The notes under the pieces are model-generated. The model was given only the letters and a program-made list of their open reading frames with translations, did not search any database and was not told where the DNA came from. DNA of 60,602 bases from Acidimicrobiaceae bacterium. GTDB taxonomy: Bacteria; Actinomycetota; Acidimicrobiia; Acidimicrobiales; Ilumatobacteraceae. The translations under genes were made by a program, and so were the position numbers. The DNA lies in NCBI GenBank assembly GCA_020637295.1, contig JACJWF010000016.1, forward strand, positions 1-60,602, written 5' to 3'. Of this stretch, positions 32,273 to 42,507 are shown in pieces (the first letter of the stretch is position 1; every line of letters begins with the position of its first letter).

Positions 32273-32311
32273 TTAGGTTGAACGACCTAAGCCTAGGTTG
32301 AACGACCTAAG
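32273..32311. promoter_or_regulatory. Tandem TetR-type operators
   Basis: TTAGGTTGAACGACCTAA (32273-32290) is nearly repeated 20 bp later (TAGGTTGAACGACCTAAG, 32294-32311). Each copy has inverted arms TAGGT/ACCTA. They sit between the divergent tetR and GMC genes, two helical turns apart, which suits two regulator dimers bound side by side. Confidence 0.8.
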
Positions 32312-32354
32312 CTGTCAAGCGGATCCCCGCAAGTCCAGCAAGAGGATGGTGTCC

Positions 32355-33824
32355 ATGACCCAGCGACCGGAGCATGTGGTGATCGTCGGTGGCGGCACGG
32401 CGGGCTGCGTGCTCGCCGCCCGCCTCAGCGAGAGCAGCCGGTTCACCGTGACCCTGCTGGAGATCGGCGCCGACGACGCCACCTACGACGACGTGCTGAT
32501 GACCCCGCAGCGCACACCCGAGGCGTGGATCGGCAATGCACCCGCCGCCTTCACGGTGATGCAGGGCCCGCCCGCCGACGTGCCGGTGTTCCAGGCCCGG
32601 GTGCTGGGCGGCACCTCGGCAGCCAACGGGATGGCGACCTTGCGCGGCCTGCCCGTGGACTACGACGGCTGGGCGGCAATGGGGCTGGACGGATGGGCCT
32701 GGGCGGATGTGGAGGACACCTTCATCGCCGCCGAGCGCGACCTGGACTTCGGTTCGTCACCACTGCACGGCGACTCGGGGCCGCTGCCCGTCCGCCGCTG
32801 GACCCGCACCGAGCACTCCCGGGCGCACATCGCCTATCTGGACGGGATGCGCGAGCTCGGCGAGCCGGCCGTCGCCGACATCAACGACGCGTCCCAGCTG
32901 CCCGGGCTGGGCGTGTTCCCCGCGACGATCGACGCCGACGCCCGCCGGGTGTCCACCAGCCTCGCCTACCTCACCCCCACCGTGCGGGCGCGGCAGAACC
33001 TCACCATCCGCACCGGCTGCGACGTGGCCGCCCTCACGTTGGACGGCCGCCGCGCCACCGGCGTGGTGCTGCGCACCGGCGAGCACCTCGCGGCGGACGA
33101 GGTGGTGGTGGCGTGCGGCGCGCTGTGGACGCCGCTGCTGCTCATGCGTTCGGGCATCGGGCCGGCAGCGCACCTCGCCGACCACGGCATCCGCGCCGTG
33201 GCCGACCTGCCGGTGGGCGAGACGATGAGCGACCACCTCGGCCCGGCCATCCCCTACGAGTACGACGGGCCGGAACCCGGCACCGGCGGGCCGGCGCAGG
33301 CTCTGCTGGTCGGCGCGTCGAACGGGGTGGACATCGACTACCACGCCTTCCCCATCACCGCCTTCCCGTTGGGCGGGCGGCCCCGGTTCCTGCTGTCGGT
33401 GTTCCTGCTGCGATCCGGCGGCGACGGCACCGTGCGGTTCGGCGACTCGCCGGACAACGGCCCGGTGGTCACCCTGCCCTCGCTGCCCGCCGACGCCCAC
33501 GCCCGCTACCGCCACGCCTTCGACAAGCTGGTCGCCTGGCAGCGGACCGACGCCTACCAGCGCCTCGGTGCCGAGCCCGTCGACCCGATCGACCTGGCCG
33601 CGGAGGATGCGGTGCAGCAGGGCTTGGAGCGGCATCTGCTGTCGTACGCGCACATGGTCGGCACCTGCCCGATGGGGACGGTGCTGGACGCCGACTGCCG
33701 CGTCCACGGCATCGACGGCTTGCGCGTCGCCGACGCCTCGGTCATGCCCACCATCCCGTCCGGCAACACCTACCTCGGTTGCGTCATGATCGCCGAACGG
33801 ATCGCCGCCAAGATGAAGGCCTGA
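32355..33824 (+). CDS. GMC-family FAD-dependent oxidoreductase
   Basis: The protein is 489 aa. The FAD-binding dinucleotide motif VVIVGGGTAGCVLAARLSE is at residues 8-26. The GMC signature FQARVLGGTSAANGMATLRG follows, and the C-terminal HMVGTCPMG plus LRVADASVMPTIPSGNTYLGCVMIAERIA supplies the catalytic His and second FAD contact. Relatives oxidise alcohols or choline-like compounds. ATG 32355 (AGAGG 9 nt upstream) is preferred over ATG 32346. It diverges from tetR over paired operators, so it is a likely target of that regulator. Confidence 0.9.
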   Translation: MTQRPEHVVIVGGGTAGCVLAARLSESSRFTVTLLEIGADDATYDDVLMTPQRTPEAWIGNAPAAFTVMQGPPADVPVFQARVLGGTSAANGMATLRGLPVDYDGWAAMGLDGWAWADVEDTFIAAERDLDFGSSPLHGDSGPLPVRRWTRTEHSRAHIAYLDGMRELGEPAVADINDASQLPGLGVFPATIDADARRVSTSLAYLTPTVRARQNLTIRTGCDVAALTLDGRRATGVVLRTGEHLAADEVVVACGALWTPLLLMRSGIGPAAHLADHGIRAVADLPVGETMSDHLGPAIPYEYDGPEPGTGGPAQALLVGASNGVDIDYHAFPITAFPLGGRPRFLLSVFLLRSGGDGTVRFGDSPDNGPVVTLPSLPADAHARYRHAFDKLVAWQRTDAYQRLGAEPVDPIDLAAEDAVQQGLERHLLSYAHMVGTCPMGTVLDADCRVHGIDGLRVADASVMPTIPSGNTYLGCVMIAERIAAKMKA

Positions 33825-33830
33825 GCGCGG

Positions 33831-35183
33831 TCAGCTCAGTTCGTAGAGGCGCCAGCGGCCGTCGAGGCCCTTGAGGTCGAACTCGCCGCGGTCGTCGCAC
33901 ATGAAGTCGCTGCCCATCAGCATCTCGCGCACCGTGTTGGAGACGAAGATCGAGCCGTCCGTTGCCGCGTGCTCCACCCTGGCGGCAGCGTTGACAGCGA
34001 TGCCGGAGATGTCGGCGTTCTCGTGCACCTCGATCTCCCCGGCGTGCAGGCCGGCGCGGACCCGCAGGTCGATGGCGGCGAGCTCCGCCCGGAAGGCCCT
34101 CGCCGCGGCCGCGGCCGCGGATGGTATGGGGAACGTGGCCAGCATCCCGTCGCCCGTGCTCTTCACGATCCGGCCGCCGAACTGGGCCACCTTGCGGTGG
34201 GCGAGACGGTCGTGGCTCTCGATGGTCGCCCGCCACGCCTGGTCGCCGAGCGAGCGGGCCAGATCGGTGGAGCCGACGATGTCGGTGAACATCACGGTGG
34301 CAAACTCCCGCCGCGTCCCTCGCTTCGGCGCCGAGCCGCAGACGAACTCGATGTGGGCATCGACGACGTCACGCCAGTTGTCCAGCGTCGGCCAGAAGTG
34401 GTCCGCCCCGTCCACCTCCAGGTACTCGGCGCCCGGGATGGTCTCGGCGAGGACCCGTCCGTGGCCGACACCGAGCGAGCGGTCGCCCCGCACGTGAACC
34501 ACCAGGGTCGGGACGTCGATCTGCTGCAGGTCCAGCGCGCTGGTGTCCAGGCTGAGCACGCTGTCCAGCTGGCGGCGGAAGCCGGCAGGCGTGGCCGACA
34601 GCCGGCACAGCCGGTTCGCCCAGCGGGTGAACGCCTCGTCGCCCACCTTGCTGGGCGAGGTGAACTCGACGAACCGATGGGCATCCTCGCCCCATACCGC
34701 AGCCACTGCCTCCCAGTCCGCCATCACGTCTCGCCACGGCCGGTGGTCGTCGCCGCCCAACTCACGGATGCGATGGTCGAGGCTCAGCGGGGCGGCGGTG
34801 TTGGTGAGCAGCAGCCGTTCCACGCGCTCGGGATGGCGCATCGCGAACTGCTGGGCCATCAGGCCACCCTCCGACATCCCCGAGATGGTCGCCGTCTCCC
34901 AGCCGACCGCGTCCATGACGGCGATGATGTCGTCGATCCGCTCGTCGAGGGTCGGCGCACGGTCGAACCGGTCCGACAGGCCGATCCCGCGCTTGTCGAA
35001 CACCGCATTGTGGAAGTGGACACGGGCCACCTCGAGCACACGCCGGTAGACCTCGTGCTCCCACATCACGTCGAGGTTGGAGACCAGCGCAGGGATCGAC
35101 AGCACCCGCGGGCCCGAGCCGAACTCCTGGTAGGCGATGCGCACCCCATCGCCCCCGGCGAACCGAACGTCGGGCAACTCCAC
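33831..35183 (-). CDS. Alpha/beta hydrolase fused to a class III adenylate/guanylate cyclase
   Basis: The protein is 450 aa. Residues 1-285 are an alpha/beta-hydrolase domain: FDKRGIGLSDRF, the nucleophile elbow SGMSEGG (Ser in GMSEG) and a C-terminal His in VDGADHFWP. Residues 290-450 are a class III cyclase: metal Asp in FTDIVGSTDLA, Lys and second metal Asp in GRIVKSTGDG, and the transition-state region DISGIAVNAAARV. The Lys and Asp pattern favours ATP. The hydrolase part may sense a small molecule and gate cAMP synthesis, an inference from similar mycobacterial fusions. GTG 35183 follows AACAAT by 6 nt, so it is probably leaderless. Confidence 0.88.
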   Translation of the reverse strand: MELPDVRFAGGDGVRIAYQEFGSGPRVLSIPALVSNLDVMWEHEVYRRVLEVARVHFHNAVFDKRGIGLSDRFDRAPTLDERIDDIIAVMDAVGWETATISGMSEGGLMAQQFAMRHPERVERLLLTNTAAPLSLDHRIRELGGDDHRPWRDVMADWEAVAAVWGEDAHRFVEFTSPSKVGDEAFTRWANRLCRLSATPAGFRRQLDSVLSLDTSALDLQQIDVPTLVVHVRGDRSLGVGHGRVLAETIPGAEYLEVDGADHFWPTLDNWRDVVDAHIEFVCGSAPKRGTRREFATVMFTDIVGSTDLARSLGDQAWRATIESHDRLAHRKVAQFGGRIVKSTGDGMLATFPIPSAAAAAARAFRAELAAIDLRVRAGLHAGEIEVHENADISGIAVNAAARVEHAATDGSIFVSNTVREMLMGSDFMCDDRGEFDLKGLDGRWRLYELS

Positions 35184-35229
35184 GGCGCCATTGTTCCAGA
35201 GATGCTCGGCGCCCCTGACCGAGCGGTCG

Positions 35230-35245
35230 GTCGAACGCGTTCGAC
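35230..35245. promoter_or_regulatory. 16-bp perfect palindrome upstream of the cyclase gene
   Basis: GTCGAACG is followed directly by its complement CGTTCGAC. It lies 47 bp upstream of the cyclase start, near the expected -35 region or just above it. It may be an operator; chance palindromes of this length are uncommon. Confidence 0.4.
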
Positions 35246-35260
35246 ACGACCCGGAGAAGC

Positions 35261-35290
35261 ACGAACCCCTGCCGGGTGGCAGGGGTTCGT
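35261..35290 (-). terminator. Strong hairpin immediately downstream of tRNA-Gly
   Basis: ACGAACCCCTGCC (35261-35273) and GGCAGGGGTTCGT (35278-35290) form a perfect 13-bp stem with a 4-nt loop. It starts 7 nt beyond the tRNA 3' end. There is no T-run, but the position makes it the likely terminator of the tRNA transcript. Confidence 0.7.
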
Positions 35291-35296
35291 CGCGAG

Positions 35297-35367
35297 AGCG
35301 GACGACGGGAATCGAACCCGCATTCTCAGCTTGGGAAGCTGATGTTCTGCCGTTGAACTACATCCGC
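35297..35367 (-). tRNA. tRNA-Gly with anticodon CCC
   Basis: The 71-nt cloverleaf reads on the minus strand. The acceptor stem is GCGGATG/CGTCCGC (with a T-G pair). The anticodon arm is TCAGC-TTCCCAA-GCTGA, giving anticodon CCC, and the T-arm contains GGTTCGATTCC. The discriminator base is U and the CCA end is not encoded, so it depends on a CCA-adding enzyme such as the one at 55086. A -10-like TATCCT lies at 35385-35380. Confidence 0.95.
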
Positions 35368-35428
35368 GAAGGCCCGAGCAGGATACCGCCCGGGCACGGG
35401 CCGAGCCACCCGGATGCGGGACGGCGCG

Positions 35429-35638
35429 TCAGCGGGCGATCAGGGCGCCCAGCGCGGCGACCGCCACAACGAACCCCAGCGCCGCCATGGCGATGCTGCG
35501 GCTGCGCGGGGCGCGGGCGAGATCGCCCTCGTTGCGCTGGATGGCGGGCGGCCGCACCAACGCCATCACGTTGCCGGCGAAGAGCGCGCCGCCGAGGGCG
35601 AGCAGCAGCCAGACGATGAGGTCCTTGCCGAGGAACAT
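35429..35638 (-). CDS. Small membrane protein, 69 aa
   Basis: Two transmembrane helices (about 6-26 and 50-68) flank a short polar loop with several Arg residues (VRPPAIQRNEGDLARAPRSRS). The compact layout MFLGKDLIVWLLLALGGALFAGNVMALV resembles small conserved actinobacterial membrane proteins of unknown role. It follows the pyrophosphatase gene by 43 nt in the same direction and may share its transcript. No other clue to function is visible. Confidence 0.75.
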   Translation of the reverse strand: MFLGKDLIVWLLLALGGALFAGNVMALVRPPAIQRNEGDLARAPRSRSIAMAALGFVVAVAALGALIAR

Positions 35639-35681
35639 GGCGACCAGTGTGGCAGCGACGCCGCAGGAACCCTCCGGCCGC

Positions 35682-37769
<2,088 letters not shown>

Positions 37770-37775
37770 GGGTTG

Positions 37776-37854
37776 CCTCCATCAGGTCGGCTGCACGGGC
37801 AGCCTCAACTTCAACGCCGACCAGACTTCCCGGCACACCTGGACGGAGACGCTA
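37776..37854 (-). promoter_or_regulatory. hppA promoter and structured leader
   Basis: TAGCGT (37854-37849, minus strand) is a good -10, giving a leader of about 70 nt before TTG 37769. A 6-bp hairpin (GGCTGC/GCAGCC, 37789-37804) lies just above the Shine-Dalgarno GGAGG (37780-37776). This contrasts with the leaderless genes around it and might allow translational control. Confidence 0.4.
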
Positions 37855-37889
37855 CTCGGCCGATCCGCCGGCAGCGCTATCGTCGCCGG

Positions 37890-38057
37890 ATGGACGCCAC
37901 CGCCGTCGACCGGCAGACGGGCGAACTCGCCCACCTCACCCGGCTCCTCCTCGCCGAACGGGCCGAGGCCGCCGCCCTGCGCGCCGAACTGCACCGGGAG
38001 CGGCTGGCCCGGATGGACCTCCTCGCCGAACTGGACGCGGCCCGCGCTGCCGGGTGA
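37890..38057 (+). CDS. 55-aa coiled-coil protein coupled to a glycosyltransferase
   Basis: The short protein MDATAVDRQTGELAHLTRLLLAERAEAA... is almost wholly helical, with leucines and alanines spaced as in a coiled coil. It is easily missed but well supported: TATCGT (37878-37883) lies 6 nt before ATG 37890, and the stop overlaps the next gene's GTG (GTGA, 38054-38057). It is probably a small partner or dimerisation helix for the glycosyltransferase that follows. Confidence 0.65.
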   Translation: MDATAVDRQTGELAHLTRLLLAERAEAAALRAELHRERLARMDLLAELDAARAAG

Positions 38058-40447
38058 CGGCCATGAACGACGGCCTCAGCGACCTGCTGCGCGACGACCC
38101 GCTCCTCGACACTGCGTGGTACCTCGCTCGCTACCCCGACGTGGCGGGCACGGGCCTGACGGCCGAGCAGCACTACCTGGCGATCGGCGCCGAACTGGGC
38201 CGCGACCCTGGCCCTGCGTTCTGCACCACTGCGTACCTGGCGGCGAACCCGGACGTCGCCGCGGCCGGCCTGAACCCGCTGGTCCACTATGTGCAGTCCG
38301 GCCGACGGGAGGGCCGGCCGACCCGGCCGGGAACGGCCCGCTGCGACGTCACGCCCGGCCCGCCGATGACCGACGCCGGCGCACCGGCGCTGCCCGGCGC
38401 CCTTGCCCGGCGTGCCGGCGCCCGCCTGGTGCTGGTGGTCGGCCACGCGGCTGGGCCGGTGTGGTTCGGGGCGGAGCGCAGCCTGCTGGCCCTCCTGGCT
38501 TCGTACCACCGCATCGGGATCGACACGGCGCTGGTGTTGCCCGCCGGTGCGGACACGCGCTACGTCGAGGCGGCGCAGGCGCTCACCACCGCGGTCCACT
38601 TCGCCACGGTGCCCTTCCGCCGCCCGCGCCACGATCCCGACACGGGCGCCGTCGCCCACGCCCACCGGCTGATCGCCGACACGGGCGCCGACGCCGTGCA
38701 GACCAACACCGTCGTCCCACGTGAGGCGCTGCTGGCGGCCCGCCGCGCCGGCATCCCAGCCGTCGTGTTCGCCCGCGAGATCCCCACCGGTGACCGCCAG
38801 CTCGAGGAATGGCTGGGCGCGCCGGCCGACGAGATCGTCGCGTCTGTCGCCGGCGACGCCGACTACCTGCTGACCACCAGCCGAGCCGCCGCCGACACCT
38901 ACCCGATGGCCGGTCGCACCGCAGTGGTGCCCCCACCGGCTGATGAACACCTGCTGGCACTGGGCCCACCCCGCCCCGACGGCCCGTTGCGCGTCGCGCT
39001 GGTCGGCTCTGTCCAGGAGAAGAAGGGCGTCGCCGATTTCGTGGCCCTGGCGGCGCTTCTGGCAGACCGGACCGACATCGTGTGCCGGGTGATCGGGCCG
39101 CTGACGCCCTACGCCCACCGCCTGCTGGCCGCCGGTGTGCCGGGCAACCTGGAGTTCGCCGGGGCCGCCGACGACCCGCCCGCCGCGCTGGCGCTCGCCG
39201 ACGTGGTGGTCAACCTCTCCACCTGCGAGGAGGCGTTCTCCCGCACCATGCTGGAAGCGATGGCCGCCGGCCTGCCGGCCGTCGGCTGGGACCGGGGCGC
39301 CATCCCCGAGGTGGTGGTCGACGGTGTGACGGGCTATGTGGTGCCGTTCGGAGATCTGCCGGCGATGGCCCACCGCCTCCGCTGGCTGCGCGACCCGGCG
39401 GTGCGGCGACGGCTGGGCGATGCCGGCCGGGCGCGAGCACAGGCGCTCTACTCCTCGGCCGCCGCCGACGCCGCGCTGGCCACCGCATGGTCGGCGATCC
39501 TCCCGACCGCCGACGTGCTCGCCGAGCGCGCCGGCGACCGGCACCTGCCGTTGCCCACCAACCACCGCGCCCCACACGCCCGACCGTTCTACGCGGGGAA
39601 CCGCTCGAGGTGGGCGCACTGCACGGCAGTCGCGTTCGCCGGGCCGGACCTGCTGGTCACGGCGTCGCTGCTCGGCCAAGAGGCCTTCGTCGTCAGCGTC
39701 GACCCGGCCAGCGGCGAGGCGGCCATCGTCGGGTCGCTGCCCACCACCGCAGACGGGGTGCCGGCCAGCGTCGACCTCCTGGACGTCACCGATGGGAAGG
39801 TGGTGGCCGCCAACTGCGAGAGCCAGGGGGTGACGGTGCTGCGCCTCGACGGCCATGCACTTCGCCACGAGGGATCCATCCGGTTGCCGGGCGGCGGGTT
39901 CGCCCATGGCGCCGCCTGGGTACCCGGCAGGCCGGGCACCCCGGGCCTCGCGGCAGTGGCCACCAACACCGGCGCCGAAGAGGTGGCCTTCGTCTCCACC
40001 GTCAGTGGTGCGCAGATCGCCTCGTTCCGGAAGGACGGCTGGGTGATGAAGGACGTCGCCTTCGCCGACCCGGCGCGGATGGTCGTGGCCATGATGCGCC
40101 AACCGCTCGACCAGGACCCGGCCACATGCCACCAGGCTCGGCTGGTGCTGGTGGCGCTGGGGACGGACCTCGCCGACCAGCAGGTGCTGGACGAGGTGGA
40201 CCTGCCGGCGTCCACGGCGGACGGCTGCTGCGTGCACGGGCACCTGGCCCTCGTCGCCGACCAGGCCCGCGACGCGGTCCACGTGTACGACGTCGCCGGG
40301 GACCGGCTGCAGCACGTGCGCACGCTGCGCGGGTTCTCACTCCCCCACGATGTGGCCGTGTCGCCCGACGGGCGGTGGATCGCTGTCGCCAACTACGGCA
40401 CCAACACGGTGACGTTGCGACCGTGGCCGGAGGACCTGGACGCCTGA
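38054..40447 (+). CDS. GT4 glycosyltransferase with N-terminal repeats and C-terminal beta-propeller-like domain
   Basis: The protein is 797 aa. Residues 10-95 hold two copies of a repeat (DTAWYLARYPDVAGTGL..QHYLAIG; TTAYLAANPDVAAAGLNPLVHYVQSGRREGR) that is common at the ends of surface-glycan enzymes. Residues 120-480 are a GT-B GT4 domain (VALVGSVQEKKGVADFVALAAL; EEAFSRTMLEAMAAGLPAVGWDRGAIPEVV). Residues 510-797 look like a beta-propeller: repeated strand pairs, LPHDVAVSPDGRWIAVANYGTNTVTL at the end. A soluble propeller on a cytoplasmic glycosyltransferase is unusual. GTG 38054 overlaps the stop of the small coiled-coil gene. Confidence 0.83.
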   Translation: MTAMNDGLSDLLRDDPLLDTAWYLARYPDVAGTGLTAEQHYLAIGAELGRDPGPAFCTTAYLAANPDVAAAGLNPLVHYVQSGRREGRPTRPGTARCDVTPGPPMTDAGAPALPGALARRAGARLVLVVGHAAGPVWFGAERSLLALLASYHRIGIDTALVLPAGADTRYVEAAQALTTAVHFATVPFRRPRHDPDTGAVAHAHRLIADTGADAVQTNTVVPREALLAARRAGIPAVVFAREIPTGDRQLEEWLGAPADEIVASVAGDADYLLTTSRAAADTYPMAGRTAVVPPPADEHLLALGPPRPDGPLRVALVGSVQEKKGVADFVALAALLADRTDIVCRVIGPLTPYAHRLLAAGVPGNLEFAGAADDPPAALALADVVVNLSTCEEAFSRTMLEAMAAGLPAVGWDRGAIPEVVVDGVTGYVVPFGDLPAMAHRLRWLRDPAVRRRLGDAGRARAQALYSSAAADAALATAWSAILPTADVLAERAGDRHLPLPTNHRAPHARPFYAGNRSRWAHCTAVAFAGPDLLVTASLLGQEAFVVSVDPASGEAAIVGSLPTTADGVPASVDLLDVTDGKVVAANCESQGVTVLRLDGHALRHEGSIRLPGGGFAHGAAWVPGRPGTPGLAAVATNTGAEEVAFVSTVSGAQIASFRKDGWVMKDVAFADPARMVVAMMRQPLDQDPATCHQARLVLVALGTDLADQQVLDEVDLPASTADGCCVHGHLALVADQARDAVHVYDVAGDRLQHVRTLRGFSLPHDVAVSPDGRWIAVANYGTNTVTLRPWPEDLDA

Positions 40448-40466
40448 GCCCAGGCGGACGCCGTGG

Positions 40467-41879
40467 CTACACGCCGCGGGCGGCGTTGCCGAACTTCGTG
40501 TACTGGCCGCGGAACACCAGGCGGGCCACACCCGTGGGGCCGGAACGGTGCTTGGCAATGATCAGTTCGGCCGCCGCCTTGTCCGGCGAATCCCGGTTGT
40601 AGACCTCGTCGCGGTACAGGAACATGACCACGTCGGCGTCCTGCTCGAGGCTGCCGGACTCGCGGAGGTCGGCCAGCATCGGCCGCTTGTCCGACCGGCT
40701 CTCCAGGTTTCGGCTGAGCTGGCTGAGGGCCACGATCGGCACCTCCAGCTCACGGGCCAGGATCTTCAGGCCTCGGCTGATCTCGCTGACCTCCAGCTGG
40801 CGGTTCTCCGCCGAGGCCCCGCCGCTCATCAGCTGGAGGTAGTCGATGAGGATCATGCCCAGCCCACCGTGGCGGGCTTTCAGCCGGCGGGCCTTGGCGC
40901 GGATCTCCATCACGGTGACCCGCGGATTGTCGTCCAGGTACAGGGGGATGGTGTCGATCCGGTTGATGGCCCGGCCGATCTTCGTCCAGTCGCCCTCGGC
41001 CAGCCGCCCGGTGCGCAGCTTGCTGGAGTCCACCTCCGCCTCGGCGGAGAGGATTCGCTGGGTGAGCTCGGCGTGCCCCATCTCCAGCGAGAACACCAGC
41101 ACCGGCTTGTGCGTCTTCTTGGCGATGTGCGTCGCCATCCCCAGCCCCAGCGCGGTCTTGCCCATGGCTGGCCTGGCGCCGACGATGTTCAGCGTGCTCG
41201 GCTGGAGGCCGGAGAGGATCTCGTCGAGGTCGTCGTAGCCGGTGGCGGTGCCGGTGATGGTGTCGCCGCGCTCGAAGGTCTCCTGCAACTTGTCCATCGC
41301 CAGCGGCAGCAGGTCGCCGAGCGGGCGGGTGGAATCCACCACGCGGTCCTCGGCCACCTCGAAGACCTTGGTCTCGGCCTCGTCCAGAGCCTTGGTGACG
41401 TCGTCGGGTTCGGTGTAGGCGAGCTCGGTGATCTCCCCGGCGACGCTGATGAGCTTGCGGAGGACCGCCGTGTCCTGGACGATCTTGGCGTAGCGGGCCG
41501 CGTTGGAGATGGCCGGGGTGGCGTTCTGCAGGTCCAGCAGGGCGGCCGGCCCACCGACCTCGTCCAGCAAACCGTTGCGGCGCAGTTCGTCTGCCACGGT
41601 GACGATGTCCACCGGCTGGCCCTGGGCCATCAGCCCGCGGACGGCGGCGTAGATGTGCTGGTGCGCCGGCTTGTAGAAGTGCTCCACCAGCACCCCCAGT
41701 TCGGCGACCTGGCCGACCACCTCGCGGCTCAGCAGCAGGGCGCCGAGCAGGCTCTCCTCGGCGCTGAGGTTGTGCGGCGGCACCCGTGCCTCCACCCGGC
41801 GCGGGCCACCCTGGTCGCGGCCACGGCCGCGGCCGAAATCGCGGGGTGGTTCGTGGAGGAACGGGTCGTCGTCGCTCAT
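40467..41879 (-). CDS. dnaB: Replicative DNA helicase DnaB
   Basis: The protein is 470 aa. The N-terminal domain (VPPHNLSAEESLLGALLLSREV) binds primase. The RecA-type motor has Walker A GARPAMGKTALGLGMA, Walker B LGMILIDYLQLMSGG, and FLYRDEVYN near the C-terminus. Length is normal and there is no intein. It is the last gene after rpsF-ssb-rpsR-rplI in the same direction, but a 184-nt gap with hairpins and DnaA-box-like sequences separates it from rplI, so it may have its own promoter. Confidence 0.97.
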   Translation of the reverse strand: MSDDDPFLHEPPRDFGRGRGRDQGGPRRVEARVPPHNLSAEESLLGALLLSREVVGQVAELGVLVEHFYKPAHQHIYAAVRGLMAQGQPVDIVTVADELRRNGLLDEVGGPAALLDLQNATPAISNAARYAKIVQDTAVLRKLISVAGEITELAYTEPDDVTKALDEAETKVFEVAEDRVVDSTRPLGDLLPLAMDKLQETFERGDTITGTATGYDDLDEILSGLQPSTLNIVGARPAMGKTALGLGMATHIAKKTHKPVLVFSLEMGHAELTQRILSAEAEVDSSKLRTGRLAEGDWTKIGRAINRIDTIPLYLDDNPRVTVMEIRAKARRLKARHGGLGMILIDYLQLMSGGASAENRQLEVSEISRGLKILARELEVPIVALSQLSRNLESRSDKRPMLADLRESGSLEQDADVVMFLYRDEVYNRDSPDKAAAELIIAKHRSGPTGVARLVFRGQYTKFGNAARGV

Positions 41880-41906
41880 GGTGGACCTACCTTGCCGTGC
41901 GGGGCC

Positions 41907-42031
41907 TGTGGATCGCTAGAGGGGTGAACCCTGTGGACAGTGTGTGGACAGTTCCGCATCCCGGAACGGCACAGCCCCGTCCTCACTTGCGCGTGCAAGC
42001 AGAACGGGGCTGTGGACAACCCTGTGGATGT
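41907..42031. repeat. Cluster of five DnaA-box-like nonamers
   Basis: TGTGGATCG (41907), TGTGGACAG (41932), TGTGGACAG (41943), TGTGGACAA (42011) and TGTGGATGT (42023) occur in 125 bp between rplI and dnaB. TGTGGACAA is the complement of TTGTCCACA, the mycobacterial DnaA box. Two pairs are spaced 11 and 12 bp apart, on the same face of the helix. No dnaA or dnaN is present in the window, so this is not obviously an origin; DnaA control of dnaB or DnaA titration is possible. Confidence 0.55.
41951..42014. other. Nested hairpin region between rplI and dnaB
   Basis: CACAGCCCCGT (41970-41980) pairs perfectly with ACGGGGCTGTG (42004-42014). Inside that loop CTTGC/GCAAG form a second stem. A third hairpin, GTTCCG/CGGAAC, lies at 41951-41967. 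It may terminate the ribosomal-protein transcript or shape the dnaB leader. There is no T-run. Confidence 0.5.
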
Positions 42032-42063
42032 GGATGGCGGGCCGGCGAGCGGCGCCGCCGGGA

Positions 42064-42507
42064 CTACTTGGCGACCACCTCGACCGTGATCGGGAACTCC
42101 ACGTCCGAGTGCAGCTTGGCGCTGACCTGGTAGGTGCCCGTGGTCTTGATGTGCTCGACGTTCAGCTTGCGCCGATCCAGCGAGATGTTGGCCTGGGCCT
42201 GCACCGCGTCGGCGACGTCGGCCGCGGTGACCGAACCGAACAGCCGACCCTCGGCACCAGCCTTCACCGGGATGGTGATGGTCTTGGCAACCAGCGCCGA
42301 GGCGATGGTCTGGGCGGCCTCACGGTCCTGCGAGTCGCGAAGATCGCGAGCCCGGCGCATGGCAGCCGCCTGGCTGACCGCGCCTTCGCTGGCGGTGATG
42401 GCCAGACCCTTGGGGAACAGGTAGTTGCGGGCGTGGCCGTCGCTGACGTCGACGATGTCGCCACGCTTGCCGAGGCCCTTGTGGTCGGCGCGGAGGATGA
42501 CCTTCAT
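42064..42507 (-). CDS. rplI: 50S ribosomal protein L9
   Basis: The protein is 147 aa. The N-terminal signature MKVILRADHKGLGKRGDIVDVSDGHARNYLFPKGLA is characteristic of L9, followed by the long connecting helix and the C-terminal domain (KAGAEGRLFGSVTAADVADAV). I choose ATG 42507 rather than GTG 42510, with GGAGGG upstream. The start overlaps the rpsR stop by one base (TGATG). Confidence 0.97.
   Translation of the reverse strand: MKVILRADHKGLGKRGDIVDVSDGHARNYLFPKGLAITASEGAVSQAAAMRRARDLRDSQDREAAQTIASALVAKTITIPVKAGAEGRLFGSVTAADVADAVQAQANISLDRRKLNVEHIKTTGTYQVSAKLHSDVEFPITVEVVAK

Noticed and set aside
40467..41879. Intein in DnaB
   Set aside because: The helicase has normal length and uninterrupted motifs.
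41880..42063. Replication origin between rplI and dnaB
   Set aside because: DnaA-like boxes are present, but there is no dnaA/dnaN neighbourhood and no AT-rich unwinding region, so I report only a box cluster.
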